Counted from the first letter of the stretch, positions 44,438 to 55,533 are shown. The stretch is DNA of 64,000 bases from Rothia aeria (GCA_002355935.1 AP017895.1:248001-312000); one strand, 5' to 3'. The notes: generated from the letters alone by a model not told the origin. Numbers and translations: made by a program.

Positions 44438-46759
44438 ATGACCCACACCCCATTCCCCGCAGCAACCATCGTCGGTTACCCCCGCGTGGGCCGTTTCCGC
44501 GAGCTAAAGAAGGCACAGGAAGCGTTCTGGAAAGGCAAAATCACGCAGGATGAACTGCGCCAGGCGGCCGCAGATGTGCAGCGCACCTACTATGACCGTG
44601 TGATCGAGCGCGGTCTTAGCGCAACCGATTCGTCTATCCCGGCGACTTTCTCATACTACGATCAGGTGCTCGATGCCGTGCGCCTTTTCACCCTCGTGCC
44701 CAAGCGTCTTGCCGACGCCAAGGATGCGCGCGGCCTGCTCGATCTGCCCGGATACTTTGCTCTAGCACGCGGCACCGAGACGCTGCCTCCGCTGGAGATG
44801 ACGAAATGGTTCGATACGAACTACCACTACCTGGTGCCCGAGATCGGCCCGGATACCGAGATCACGCTGAATCTTGAGGCTATTGACGAGCAGCTTGAAG
44901 TCGCCAAGGAGCATGGGGTGACGGTGCGCCCGCAGCTGGTCGGCCCGCTCACTCTGCTTCTCGGGGCGAAAGCCGAGCAGGGTTCGCCCGAAGGGTTCAC
45001 ACCGCTGGATCGCCTGGACGATTTCGTGAAAGCCTACCAGCAGGTACTCGCCGAGCTGGCGGCACGCGGCGTGCAGTGGGTGCAGCTCGACGAACCTGGC
45101 CTGACCGTGGACCGCGACATTCCCAACGCCAAAATCGCCGAATTGGCGCGTAAAACTTACTCCGCGTTGGCAGCCGAAACGAACCGCCCCGCAATCCTGG
45201 TGACAAGCCCCTACGGCAATCTGCGCGAGAACCTGCCCGCACTGTTAGACACCGGTATTGAGGCGCTGCATCTCGACCTGGTTTCCACGCTCTACAATGC
45301 CGAGGCGCTGACCGCCTTCAAAGACTCCGGCGTAACCCTGGTGGCAGGTGCCATTAACGGGCGCAATATTTGGCGTGCCGACCTGCGAGCGCTCCTGCAC
45401 GCACTCCAGAACATTAACGGCGGTGCGGTGGCGGTTGCGTCCTCAACCTCGCTGCAGCATGTGCCGCACGATCTTGACCTTGAAGACCCCGCCGATGTGC
45501 CCGTAGACGGTCTGGCCTTTGCCGACCAGAAAGTCGCCGAGATCGTAACTCTTGCCCGCGGTCTTGCCGACGGTGAGTCTGCGGTTGAGGCAGAGTTGAA
45601 GACCGCCGACGAAGCGCTAGCACGTTTCACAGCGGATCCACGTAAGCATAATGCGGCAATCCGTGAGCGTGCCGCATCCGTGAAACCGCAGGATTTTGAG
45701 CGCCCTGAACTGAAAATCCGCCGGGATGCCCAAGCCGATCTGAATCTGCCGAAGCTGCCGACCACAACCATTGGTTCGTTCCCGCAGACTGGCGATATTC
45801 GCCGCCACCGTGCAGAGGCGCGTGCCGGTAAAATCACGCAGCAGCAGCTTGACGAGTTCCTGCGTGAAGAGATCGCCTCCGTTATTAAACTCCAGGAAGA
45901 TTTGGGCCTGGATGTGCTCGTGCACGGTGAGGCCGAACGTAACGACATGGTGCAGTACTTCGCCGAAAATTTCGATGGTTTCGCCACGACGAAGCACGGC
46001 TGGGTGCAGTCCTATGGTTCACGCTGCACCCGCCCGTCGGTGCTGTTCGGCGATGTGAAACGCTCAGGTGAAGGGCTGCGCGGCGAGGCCGTGACCGTGC
46101 CCTGGATTTCCTACGCCCAGTCGCTCACCGATCGTCCCGTTAAGGGCATGCTGACCGGCCCGGTGACTATTCTGGCCTGGTCGTTCGTACGTGATGACCA
46201 GCCGCGCGAGGAAACCGCGAATCAGGTTGCATTGGCGCTCGCCGACGAAATCGCCGATTTGGAAGAGGCGGGCATCCGCATTATTCAGGTGGACGAACCG
46301 GCGCTGCGTGAGCTTCTGCCGCTGCGCCGTGATGAGCAGCCCGCGTACCTGGCGTGGTCGGTGAATGCGTTCCGCCTGGCGACGAGCGCGGTCGAGGATA
46401 AAACTCAGGTTCACACCCACCTGTGCTACTCGGAGTTCAACGAGATTATTGATTCGATTAATGCCCTGAATGCGGATGTGACCAGTATTGAGGCGGCGCG
46501 CTCGCATATGGAGCTGCTGGCGGATATTCCCGAGAGCTATGTTTCGGGGCTGGGCCCGGGCGTGTGGGATATTCACTCGCCGCGTGTGCCTTCGCAGGCC
46601 GAGGTTGAGGAGCTGATCCGTGCCGCGATTGGGTACGGAACCATCTCTGACCTGTGGGTTAACCCGGATTGCGGTTTGAAGACCCGCGACTACGAGGAGA
46701 CGAAGAGGACGCTCAAGAACGTGGTGGCTGCCGCGAAGAAGGTTCGGGCGAGCCTGTAG
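44438..46759 (+). CDS. metE: cobalamin-independent methionine synthase
   Basis: 773-residue zinc enzyme moving the methyl group from 5-methyl-THF-polyglutamate to homocysteine. N-terminal VGYPRVGRFRELKKAQEAFWKG and the C-terminal barrel TTTIGSFPQTGDIRRHRA with the zinc site HTHLCYSEFNEI and NPDCGLKTRDYEE are present and the length is normal. AAGGAACTAGG precedes the ATG. Cotranscribed with metF under the SAM riboswitch. Confidence 0.97.
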   Translation: MTHTPFPAATIVGYPRVGRFRELKKAQEAFWKGKITQDELRQAAADVQRTYYDRVIERGLSATDSSIPATFSYYDQVLDAVRLFTLVPKRLADAKDARGLLDLPGYFALARGTETLPPLEMTKWFDTNYHYLVPEIGPDTEITLNLEAIDEQLEVAKEHGVTVRPQLVGPLTLLLGAKAEQGSPEGFTPLDRLDDFVKAYQQVLAELAARGVQWVQLDEPGLTVDRDIPNAKIAELARKTYSALAAETNRPAILVTSPYGNLRENLPALLDTGIEALHLDLVSTLYNAEALTAFKDSGVTLVAGAINGRNIWRADLRALLHALQNINGGAVAVASSTSLQHVPHDLDLEDPADVPVDGLAFADQKVAEIVTLARGLADGESAVEAELKTADEALARFTADPRKHNAAIRERAASVKPQDFERPELKIRRDAQADLNLPKLPTTTIGSFPQTGDIRRHRAEARAGKITQQQLDEFLREEIASVIKLQEDLGLDVLVHGEAERNDMVQYFAENFDGFATTKHGWVQSYGSRCTRPSVLFGDVKRSGEGLRGEAVTVPWISYAQSLTDRPVKGMLTGPVTILAWSFVRDDQPREETANQVALALADEIADLEEAGIRIIQVDEPALRELLPLRRDEQPAYLAWSVNAFRLATSAVEDKTQVHTHLCYSEFNEIIDSINALNADVTSIEAARSHMELLADIPESYVSGLGPGVWDIHSPRVPSQAEVEELIRAAIGYGTISDLWVNPDCGLKTRDYEETKRTLKNVVAAAKKVRASL

Positions 46760-46772
46760 CCTCTTTATAGGT

Positions 46773-46845
46773 CCGCGAGCAGCGGGGTTTTGCCTGAGAA
46801 GGTGATATTTTCTCACCTTTTCGGCAAAATACCCGCCGCTCGCGG
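46773..46845. terminator. long terminator hairpin after metE
   Basis: CCGCGAGCAGCGGGGTTTTG starts a 33-base arm (46773-46805) that pairs with 46813-46845 with few mismatches. Ends the metF-metE transcript. Confidence 0.75.
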
Positions 46846-46946
46846 GTTGTTTTACCCGCGTCTCGGGTCATCCTGCGGGCAGACTGAGGGGTCACCTCAT
46901 ACTGCGGGGTGAGGCGCGCCATCTGCTCACCCCCTAGAATGGGTTC

Positions 46947-48940
46947 ATGGATAACACTAAAAAATCAGGTATTGTCACCGAATGGGTCGATTCAAACGTC
47001 AAACCGGGCGATGATTTCTTCCGCCACGTGAACGGCGCGTGGCTTGACACGTATGAGATCCCCGCCGACCGCTCCAAAGACGGCGGCCTGTACACCCTGC
47101 GCGATGACGCCGAGAAGCATGTGCGTGAGATTATTGAGCGCGTCGCAAAAGAACAGCCTGCTTCCCGTATTGGTGCACTGTACAACTCGTTCATGGACAC
47201 CAAGAAAATTGAGGCGGATGGCCTGGACCCGCTGCTGAAAGAGGTCGCCCCCATCCTGAACGCGCAGACCCCGCAGCAGCTGGCGGTCACCCTGGCGCTG
47301 CTCTCACGCGCGGGTATTTCGCAGCTGATCGGCTGGTACACGAGTATCGATTCGAAAGACCCGCAGAAGTACACGTTCTATATGACCCAGTCGGGCCTGA
47401 ACCTGCCGGATGAGGCGTACTACCGTGAGGAGAAGTACGAGCAGGTGTGCTCCGCCTATATTGACCATATTGCGCGTGTTTTTGAGCTGACTGGCTTGGC
47501 GGAGGGGTTCAGCCTCACCCCGGCGGAGGCGGCGAAACTGATTTTTGCGCATGAGGCCGAGATTGCCGCCCACCACTGGGATGTGGTCGCTAACCGCGAC
47601 GCTGAGGCGCGGTACAACCCGGTGGATGCGGCTGAGCTTGAGGAGAAGTTCCCCGGGTTCCAGTTCTCGCACTGGCTGCGGGCGCTTGGTGCTGACCCCG
47701 ACAGTATGGGCAAGGTGGTGGTGTCTCAGCCGTCGTTCTTTGAGGGTGTGGCGCGCCTGTGGGAGCAGACGCCGCTGCTGACGTGGAAGCTGTGGGCGGT
47801 GTGGAATGCTGTGCATTCGCGGGCACCGTTTATGTATGACGAGCTGGTGCAGGCGAATTTCGATTTTTACGGCCGCACCCTTTCGGGTACGGAGAAGCTG
47901 CGCGATAGGTGGAAACGCGGCGTGGGCACGGTTGAGAAGGCGCTCGATCAGGAGGTCGGCAAGGAGTATGTGGCGGTGCATTTCCCGCCGGAGCATAAGG
48001 CGAAGATGCTTAAACTGGTGGATAACCTGCTGGAGGCATACCGCCGCTCGATCACGAACCTGGAGTGGATGACTGAGGCCACCCGGGCGAAGGCCCTGGA
48101 GAAGCTGTCTATGTTCGTGACGAAAATCGGTTACCCGGATGAGTGGCGTGACTACTCGAAACTTGAGCTGGTTGAGGGCGATTTGTTCGAGAATTTGCGC
48201 CGCGCCTCCGCCTTTGACTGTGATTTTATGCTGGAACGCAATGGCCAGCCGGTGGATCAGAACGAGTGGCTGATGTCGCCGCAGACGGTGAACGCCTACT
48301 ATATGCCCCGGCGAATGAGATCGTGTTCCCGGCCGCTATTTTGCGCCCGCCGTTCTTTGACCCCGAGGCCGACGACGCAGCAAACTACGGTGGTATTGGT
48401 ATGGTGATCGGGCACGAGATCGGCCACGGTTTTGATGATAAGGGCTCACGCTATGACGGCACGGGGGCACTGAATAACTGGTGGACCGATGAGGACTACG
48501 AGGAGTTCAATAAGCGCACGCACGCCCTGGTTGAGCAGTATAACGCCTACACCCCGGTGGGTCTTGACCCGGAAAAGTTCCGGGTAAACGGTGAGCTGAC
48601 GCTGGGTGAGAATATTGGTGACTTGGCGGGACTGTCGATTGCGATTGAGGCGTATAAGATCGCCCTTGAGCAGCAGGGTATTAATTCGTTGGAGGATGCG
48701 CCGGTGCTTGATGGGATGAGCGCGGCGCAGCGTCTGCTGTGGTCCACGGCCCAGGGTTGGCGCACGAAGTCCCGCCCGCAGCACGCGGAGATGATGATTT
48801 CGGTGGATCCGCACTCCCCCGATGAGTTCCGGGTGAACGGCACGGTACGCAATATTGACGAGTTCTACACGGCTTTCGGTGTTACTGAGGGCGATCAGCT
48901 GTACCTGCCGCCCGAGGAGCGGGTGCGTATCTGGCTGTAG
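46947..48940 (+). pseudogene. pepO: M13 family metallopeptidase PepO (frameshifted)
   Basis: Neprilysin-like zinc endopeptidase of about 664 residues when repaired. First part starts MDNTKKSGIVTEWVDSNVKPGDDFFRHVNG. In the second, one frame over, IGHEIGHGFDDKGS carries HExxH and GENIGDLAG the third zinc ligand. The frames meet at about 48303: adding one A after TACTAT gives NAYYNAPANEIVFPAAIL, the conserved substrate-binding run. As sequenced, the protein would end before the active site. Other sites in this window show the same kind of loss, so error is likely. Confidence 0.9.
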
Positions 48941-49004
48941 CGCCCTGCGCCTTTAGCAGAATCTTTAGCAGACCCACAAACCCACGGGCAGAGGGCATCG
49001 GTTT

Positions 49005-49050
49005 GAGCAGCGGATATTTTCTCCTCTGTTAGAACACATATCCTCTGCTC
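49005..49050. terminator. GAGCAG hairpin between convergent genes
   Basis: GAGCAGCGGATAT (49005-49017) pairs with ATATCCTCTGCTC (49038-49050) with one mismatch. It lies between pepO and the MFS gene, ending both. Confidence 0.6.
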
Positions 49051-49070
49051 GCGGCCTCAGGGGCTAGATG

Positions 49071-50305
49071 TTAGGTCGTGCGGCGGGTCCACTTGGTGAG
49101 GGTAAGACCCGCTGTAACAGCTATGAGGGATGCGGCACACACTATGGCGTACAGCCCGGTATCAGCCCACACACTCACATGTGAGAACAACAGGCTGCCT
49201 AATGCGGTGAAGAGTGCAGTTGCCAGGAAAATAACCGACATAACTTTCCCAATATGTTTGGGGTTACTGTTCTTCTGCACATCACTATATAGTCGAATAT
49301 TGTAAATAACTATAATTCCTGCGCTTATAAATAATGCACAAAATACACTAATAATTCCGGGAATGATAGCTATACAGTACGCGCAGCACATCAGAAATAG
49401 TAGAGTATTTGGGTGAGCTTTTGCCCCGAGACTGGGCGTTTTATGAATAATAGCGGATGCAGCCACAGCACCCAGCACCGAGATAAACATGCCCAACCCA
49501 TACATGTTTGAGTCCATCCCCAGGTGCGCCACTCGCCCCAGCAGCAGATACAGAGTGGAGGCTCCCCACACGTTAATGACCGTAATGTAGAGTACCTCGC
49601 GTCTAAGATATGCTGAAGATGCTATATATGCTAGTCCATCACTTAAATCACGGGTTATTCGAGGTTTTTCTTCCTTCACCTCAGCACGAGACACACGCCG
49701 CCCGAAGGCAGATACAGAGTGATTACCAAAGAGAGCATAAAGGAGACAAAATTGACAATCAGCGCAGCTTCAAGAGCATCAGCTGTCTGTTGCGCCAGGA
49801 TAGCTGCACCCACTAGCGGGCCCGCCGAACGCGATAATTCCCCTACCACCGAATAAACACTATTGTATTTTTCAAACTCTTGAGTATGGAGTATTTCAGG
49901 AATGATAGCCCGGCTGGTAGGCGCATATATTGTTGCGATAAGCGACAACCATGCCGAAAGAATGAGCACAATAAAAACACTTGCGTGCCTGTCAAGGTAT
50001 ATCGATAATACGGCGGCGACTATACAGAAAATACTGTTTATAATGTCATAGGCGATAAGCAGTGTTTTCTTATTGTATCTGTCAATAATCGTGAACCCCA
50101 GAATACTGGCAAGAAGCACCCCTGCCCCATTGAGTGCGTTCATCAGCCCCACCATCTGATTACCTGCATGTTGGCTCACGTACCATGCGACCACCACAGT
50201 GTAGGCGATCGACCCTACTCGGGAGAGGGCGGTGGCAGGAATAAGGTTGTGTGCCCTGCTGTATCTATTGACCACCTGGTTTATCACCGTTTCATCATTA
50301 CCCAT
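49071..50305 (-). pseudogene. MFS transporter (frameshifted)
   Basis: Twelve-helix major facilitator, about 412 residues when repaired. First part (50305 down to about 49700) starts MGNDETVINQVVNRYSRAHN and has LLASILGFTIIDRYNKKTLL after helix 2. Second part continues from RVSRAEVKEEKPRITRDLSD. One missing G in GGGCGGCG near 49700 explains the break. The gene is clearly AT-richer than its neighbours. It resembles drug or macrolide efflux proteins (MefA-like), but substrate is unknown. Confidence 0.8.
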
Positions 50306-50369
50306 ACGGCGCGGCTTCTAGCTCGCAGTGTTAGATTTTCACATCCTTCGCGGGTGCATAAGAGTGCAT

Positions 50370-51040
50370 CTATACCTTGTTCGTGCCGCTGGTTGCGGAG
50401 GAGGAGAGCGAGGCGTCAGTGCTGATGACCCACTTGTTGTCTTTGTAGGTTAGATGCATCTCTGCGTCATCGGTTATTTCCCGCTTGTCACTGGAAATAT
50501 CTCGCGCACGGCCATCTGACACAGCGAACTCCCCAATAGTGATTTTCGTTGTGCAAGGCCACATGTATGTGTCGTCTTTTTTCGTGGGCAGGGGATCTTT
50601 AAGGATGAAAACGCACTTGGATTCCCCCACCCATGCCTTGGTGAAGGGTTTCCCAAAATACTCGTACACGCCCTTTTGCCTGCCTCCTCCATGTTCACCT
50701 GCTGAATACAGGTGTCTTCCCCAGTGTTTATGGCGTAGGTGATGGCGGCCGCATAATGCCCGAGGGCGGAGTAGATTCCCGCAACGGTTTTATTGTCGAT
50801 GTTGGCGGGTTTGACGGGTTTGGGTACGTTCTTGGCGCGGTGCTCTCGGGTGGCGGGTTCGTAGGTTCCCGCGGAGGTGTCGTAGCTGTCGAACTTGATC
50901 TCGCCCGAGTAGTCTCCCCTCATATCTGTGAGCTGGGCTGAGGAAGTGCAGGCCCCTAACGCGGTGGCACCTGTTGCGGCGATCCCCGTGAGCACGGCGC
51001 GGCGGGTCACAGCGGAAGATCGGTTTAATGCGGAAGTCAT
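50370..51040 (-). pseudogene. DUF6318 lipoprotein 1 (frameshifted)
   Basis: Secreted lipoprotein. Signal MTSALNRSSAVTRRAVLTG with twin Arg and lipobox LGAC (lipidated Cys near residue 31). The family core YDTSAGTYEPATREHRAKNV, then PKPVKPANIDNKTVAGIYSA and a Trp-containing C-terminal part, lies on two frames; one missing A at the AAAA run 50674-50677 (T on plus) separates them. First of five paralogues in 10 kb around the ter genes. Function unknown; surface anchored. Confidence 0.8.
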
Positions 51041-51267
51041 AGGGTCATCGTTCCTTTTGTGGTCGATGGTCGGTTCTTCATTCATCATATCGACCGCCGG
51101 GGAACATCTAAAGACCCCACCGCCTTCACTGTGGTGCAGTTAACCAGTATTATGGCCTGTGAATCATCTGTAACACTCGTAAGCTGTTCCACTTTGCGCG
51201 GAGCGCAGGAGAAATAGGGCACCGGGTCCTGTGGGGGCGAGCGCGGCAGCAGCCTTGTGCTGGCACC

Positions 51268-51972
51268 CTAGATGCGGGAGGTGCCCCCTGCACCGGGCGA
51301 TGAGGAGCTGTCGTTGGGCAGGGTATCAAAGACCCACCGCTCGTCCTTGTACCGGGCAACAATATCCATGGGGAACTCATGTGACCGTTCTGATTCTGGG
51401 ACTTCTTCCACTGAACGATTCTTCACCCGGAAGGGGCCGATTTTAAGAGTGAGCAGGGCTGGCCACGTGTAGGTATCGCCGTCTTGCCGGGGTGTAGCCT
51501 CTTTAAGACTAATGATCAGTGTGGGGTCAGCAAGCCAGGTGGAGCCACTCACACGGCCTATAGCTCTTGTCAGAGAGGCTTTATCTTCGCTGCTTAATGC
51601 GCTTTTTCCAACACATTCCGCGTCGCCGCTGTTGAACCCGTAGATGTAGGCGGCAGCCAAGTAGGCAATATTAGCGTGGAGTCCGGCCACACTATTCTTA
51701 TTCGCTTCTTCGGGAAGAATAGGTTTGGGGACGTTTTTGGCGCGGTGTTCCCGGGTGGCGGGTTCGTAGGTTCCCGCGGAGGTGTCGTAGTTCTCGATTT
51801 TCGCTTCGCCGCTAAAGTCGGTGCGTTCAGAGCTTGAGGAGCTGGCTGCCCCTTCCTCTATTGTTTGTGTGGTGGCAGGCACCAGTGTGGAGGCGCATCC
51901 TGTGAGCGCGGTAGCGGCTGCCATACCCACGGTCATGAGTGCGGTGCGGCGGGTATAGGCGGAAGTTGTCAT
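51268..51972 (-). CDS. DUF6318 lipoprotein 2
   Basis: 234 residues, intact. Signal MTTSAYTRRTALMTVGMAAA and lipobox LTGC (Cys at about 26), then a Ser-rich linker. The core NYDTSAGTYEPATREHRAKN and the closing WPALLTLKIGPFRV region are as in its paralogues. It lacks any enzyme motif. Same strand as lipoprotein 1 with a 227-base gap. Confidence 0.85.
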   Translation of the reverse strand: MTTSAYTRRTALMTVGMAAATALTGCASTLVPATTQTIEEGAASSSSSERTDFSGEAKIENYDTSAGTYEPATREHRAKNVPKPILPEEANKNSVAGLHANIAYLAAAYIYGFNSGDAECVGKSALSSEDKASLTRAIGRVSGSTWLADPTLIISLKEATPRQDGDTYTWPALLTLKIGPFRVKNRSVEEVPESERSHEFPMDIVARYKDERWVFDTLPNDSSSSPGAGGTSRI

Positions 51973-52391
51973 AGTGTGTCATCCTCAATGATTGGTGATT
52001 GCCATATTAGTTTATCTGTATGGAGGTATCTAGTTTAACGGCTTAACCACGGTGTTGCTTGTTATTTTGGCAAGTATTTCATCTCTGGCGGCTGGCGCCT
52101 GGGCCTGAAAGCTGATCGTCCTGGGCTCATCTGAGAGGGCCGAAAACGGGTGGAGGTTTAGTTGCTGGTGTACTGCTCGTCGGCTCAAACATTAACCCTG
52201 AATATTGTGTTAAAGCAGCGCTAAAACGCTTCGCGCCGCGCTGTCCGGGCCACTTTTGCGCGACTATTCAGGTTCTTTCCGTACAATAGAATACGTTGCC
52301 TCCGTACAGGTGTGCGGCACCCGAATAACCGTGCACGGTACGTATTGGCGGCTTCACCGTGACTATTAGTGCGCTACAGAAAGGGTGTCCA
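51973..52391. other. intergenic region before telA
   Basis: About 420 bases between divergent lipoprotein 2 and telA. TACAAT at 52282-52287 could be the telA -10 box, with a weak TTGCGC at 52256. No inverted repeat or small gene is convincing. Confidence 0.4.
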
Positions 52392-53620
52392 GTGTCTGAC
52401 ATTCCCGCCTCCGAACCACAGTTCGGTGCACCCCCAACCGTTACCCAGGCCCCGGCTAGACTGGGCACCCAAGGCACCCTGGATTTGGTGAAAAAGAGAC
52501 CCGCGCACCCGAGGCAGCCACGGTGAGTAACGGCGCTGATGAGCTGGCAATAGCGCTGAATAACACCGACCTGAAGTCTCCCACGCTGCTTGACACCCTT
52601 GAGAACACGATCTCGGTGTACGGTGCCGACACGTTCAACGGTATTGACGTAATCACCCAGCGGCTGCTGAACATGCAGGAGCTTGAGCTCGCCCCCGAGT
52701 CGCCGCAGACGAAAGCCTCGAAAAACTTGGCTGAACTGCGCGCGCAGATCAACTCCCTGGATTACAGCGCAATTGACGGCACCCCCGGCAAGCGCGGCCT
52801 GGCAAAACGCCTGCTGGGGCGCGGCAAAAACAAGATGGAGGCGTTCTTCTACCAGTACGCCACCGTCAACCGCAATATTGAGGGCATCAGCAAAAAACTT
52901 AAAAAGTCCACGGACGCCCTGGTGATGCAGCAGGCGGAACTGGTGAAACTGCGTGAACGCCTGCAGGAAGGCATGCGGGATTTGAACGAGAAAGTTGCGG
53001 TGCTTCAGCAGTTCGCCGATATGGTGCGTGCCGCCGCCGAAGAGACCCGCCTTGAAGGGGATGAAGAGACCGCGCGCATTTACACCGAGAAGGTGCTGTA
53101 CGTGACCGAGCAGCGCATCAGCGACCTGCTCACGAAGCTTGAAATTGCCGGGCAGGCGTACCTGACCAGTGACGTTGTCTCCAGCAACGGTAAAGAGCTG
53201 ATTCGCGGTATCCGCCGCGCCGAAGACACCACCCTGTGGGCGTACAAGATGACCGCCTACATTGCCCGCTCTTTGGGCATGCAGGAGGCGGTGCTGCAGC
53301 AGCTTGGTGCCTTGAAACAAACCACGGAGAACGCGATCACGCGCAACGCCGAGATGCTGTCCTCGCAGGCTACGCGCATCCAGCAGATGGCGTCCCAGCC
53401 CGCAATCGACCCGCAGGTGCTGGAGCAGGCGCACGGCAAGGTGCTGGCCGCTCTTGATGAAATTTCCTCCTTCAGGCAGGGGGCGGTGGATGCGTTCGCC
53501 CAGTCAAACCAGATGCTGCGGGAGCTCACCGCCGACTCGATGCGCCGCGTCGAACGCAGCAACGCCGAAGAGAACGCTATCACCGGCGGCGGTTCTGCCC
53601 GCGCCATCACCGGGAACTAG
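52392..53620 (+). CDS. telA: TelA family tellurite/toxic-anion resistance protein (N-terminus frameshifted)
   Basis: Mostly alpha-helical TelA/KlaA protein, 409 residues if the frame is repaired. The start GTG 52392 gives VSDIPASEPQFGAPPTVTQA, and the frame then stops after AAAAA at 52491-52495; a sixth A restores VKKETRAPEAATVSNGADEL and the body. The body has KRGLAKRLLGRGKNKMEAFF, RNIEGISKKLKKSTDALVMQ and QAYLTSDVVSSNGKELIRGI, typical of TelA. Without repair a GTG at 52523 gives 365 residues. It heads the ter operon. Confidence 0.88.
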
Positions 53621-53625
53621 CGCCA

Positions 53626-54153
53626 ATGAGCTTCCTTAAATGGTTTCTTGGGGTTCAGGACACACACCCCGCACCCCATCCCGGGCAGCAGCCAGCCCCA
53701 CCCGGGGCGGGGGTGGGCGAGCATACCGCCCAGGCCGGTAACGCACAGGCGTACCCGCAGGTACACGAGCCCACACCCGCCGAGGTGATCGCGGAGGCCA
53801 GCATACGCCTGGGGCAGTTCGCTGACACGGTACCGCCTCGGGCGCTCTTTCCAGCGTTTGAGATGGTCGAGACCTACCGGAAGATCACGGATGAGGCGGG
53901 GGCTAACACGCACCGGGCACTGCCGGAAACAACCTCGTACACCCTGCAGACGGCGCTAAGCACCTACCTGCCGAACCTTTTCACCGCCTATACACGCACC
54001 CACTCCCCCACCGAGACGCAAACCACCGAGCTGGTGCAGGCGCTCACGGAGGCGAACCGCGAGTTCTCCACCGCCCTGAACCTGGTGCGGGCCGGGCACA
54101 GCATGGACCTTGAGACACACACCCTGTTTATGCGTAAGCGCATGGTGGCATGA
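53626..54153 (+). CDS. hypothetical protein of the ter operon
   Basis: 175 residues: MSFLKWFLGVQDTHPAPHPG, a Pro/Gln-rich stretch to about residue 50, then a helical domain with FADTVPPRALFPAFEMVETY and a 30-residue amphipathic end. It begins five bases after telA. Similar helical proteins are found beside TelA/TerD in actinobacteria, where they may scaffold the complex, but no function is known. Confidence 0.65.
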   Translation: MSFLKWFLGVQDTHPAPHPGQQPAPPGAGVGEHTAQAGNAQAYPQVHEPTPAEVIAEASIRLGQFADTVPPRALFPAFEMVETYRKITDEAGANTHRALPETTSYTLQTALSTYLPNLFTAYTRTHSPTETQTTELVQALTEANREFSTALNLVRAGHSMDLETHTLFMRKRMVA

Positions 54154-54165
54154 TGGGGCGGTAAC

Positions 54166-54699
54166 GTGATGGAACTGAGCATCGGGCAGAACGTGAACCT
54201 GACCCAGGCCGCCCCCGAGGTGCACAATATCCTGGTGGGGCTGCGGTGGCGCACCGACGAACCGCTGCTGCGTGAATGCTTGGAAGCCGGGGTGCTGCTC
54301 ACAGCGGGCGGGCGCCTGGTGAACCGCCGCGACTTCGTATTCGCGCACCAGGTGCTTGACAGCTCCGCCAGTGTGCACCGCCGCGAGCTCATGGGCGACG
54401 ACAAGGCACAGTTCGGCATACATTTACCGGAGGTTCCGGCGGATGTGGACTCGCTGGAGGTGGTGCTTTTCATTAACGGGGAAAGCTCAATACGGCTTAA
54501 CCGTGCCAGCGGCATACGGGCCCGCGTCATTAACCCGGCCACAGGAGCCACCATGTTCCGTGCGCCCCTGGCGCAGGTGGGCCGCAGCGCGGCGGTGCGC
54601 CTCATGCAGGTGTACCGGCACCGTGGGGACTGGAAGGTGCGTGCGGTGTGTGACGAATGGGCAGATGTTCCAGCGATGCTGCGGGGGTTCGGGTTGTGA
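54166..54699 (+). CDS. TerD-like protein lacking calcium ligands
   Basis: 177 residues with a TerD fold: ELSIGQNVNLTQAAPEVHNI, LVGLRWRTDEPLLRECLEAG, VDSLEVVLFINGESSIRL and VYRHRGDWKVRAVCDEWAD. At the position of the canonical DLDASV the chain reads ECLEAGVL, and the HTGDN-x-GDDE loop is replaced by SVHRRELMGDDK. The two calcium sites are therefore probably lost, so it may have a structural role. The start is GTG 54166 or ATG 54169. It overlaps the next gene by four bases. Confidence 0.8.
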   Translation: MMELSIGQNVNLTQAAPEVHNILVGLRWRTDEPLLRECLEAGVLLTAGGRLVNRRDFVFAHQVLDSSASVHRRELMGDDKAQFGIHLPEVPADVDSLEVVLFINGESSIRLNRASGIRARVINPATGATMFRAPLAQVGRSAAVRLMQVYRHRGDWKVRAVCDEWADVPAMLRGFGL

Positions 54700-55493
54700 G
54701 CCGCTACAGCTTCTTAACGGCGTACCTGGCCGACCCGGCGCCACAGAATACTCGTGACCACGGCGGCAGCGCCCCTGCCACCACGGGCAGCGCGGCGGCC
54801 CACGCACCCCAGCGAACAGCCCCGGCCGCCACCCAAAACACCCGGCACAGTTCCCCCACACCGGCGGCACAGCCCGGTGGCGGCGGGCGTCGCGTGCAGG
54901 CCCCCTCAGTCGTCAAACCCGGCGGGTCGAATAGCGAAGGGCAGCAGGTGGCCCCGCCAGATATGCGTAAACCCGCGCGCCGCACCGCCACCTACACCCC
55001 CGCAGAGCCCAACAGCCAAATATCGGGGGCACCCTCCGGGGCCGAAACCACCGAAACATCCACGACCGTAACCGCCAGCCCTACACCAGACCCCGAACCG
55101 CACTGGTGGGGGTCCGCCCCGAATATCACCGAAGCGGCGCAGGAAGAACGGGCCTTCATACTTGATGCGGTACAGTCCGGAATCGGCGGGGTGAGCATCA
55201 CCGGCACGAACCTGCACGCAACCCTGCTCACCTGGGACGGCGCCACCATCGACTACCCTGAGCCTTCACGGCCCGAACCCATTGATACGGTCACCAGGAT
55301 CACTCTCAACACCGACTGCACGGTGCTGAGCATACCGCCGCGGGCGCTCACGCAGCTGCGTTCGCTGGTTGTGGGCGGAGAAAATCTTATACTGGCCAAC
55401 ACCAGCCTAGGGTTTACCCGAACCCTGGGCAGGGGCGCGCTAGTATTAAGCGAGAGTGGGTACGCTACGCTCGCAATAGCCATTATTGGCTAG
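54696..55493 (+). CDS. hypothetical ter-operon protein with disordered N-terminus
   Basis: 265 residues from GTG 54696. The first 130 after VSRYSFLTAYLADPAPQN are Pro/Thr/Ala-rich and probably disordered; the C-terminal 130 (from PHWWGSAPNITEAAQEERAF) look folded, with repeated beta-type segments. Start and stop of the preceding gene overlap (GTGA), so it belongs to the operon. No family recognised. Confidence 0.65.
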   Translation: MSRYSFLTAYLADPAPQNTRDHGGSAPATTGSAAAHAPQRTAPAATQNTRHSSPTPAAQPGGGGRRVQAPSVVKPGGSNSEGQQVAPPDMRKPARRTATYTPAEPNSQISGAPSGAETTETSTTVTASPTPDPEPHWWGSAPNITEAAQEERAFILDAVQSGIGGVSITGTNLHATLLTWDGATIDYPEPSRPEPIDTVTRITLNTDCTVLSIPPRALTQLRSLVVGGENLILANTSLGFTRTLGRGALVLSESGYATLAIAIIG

Positions 55494-55533
55494 AAATAAC
55501 CACCATAAATAGACAAGAGATAAGGAAAGGTAC

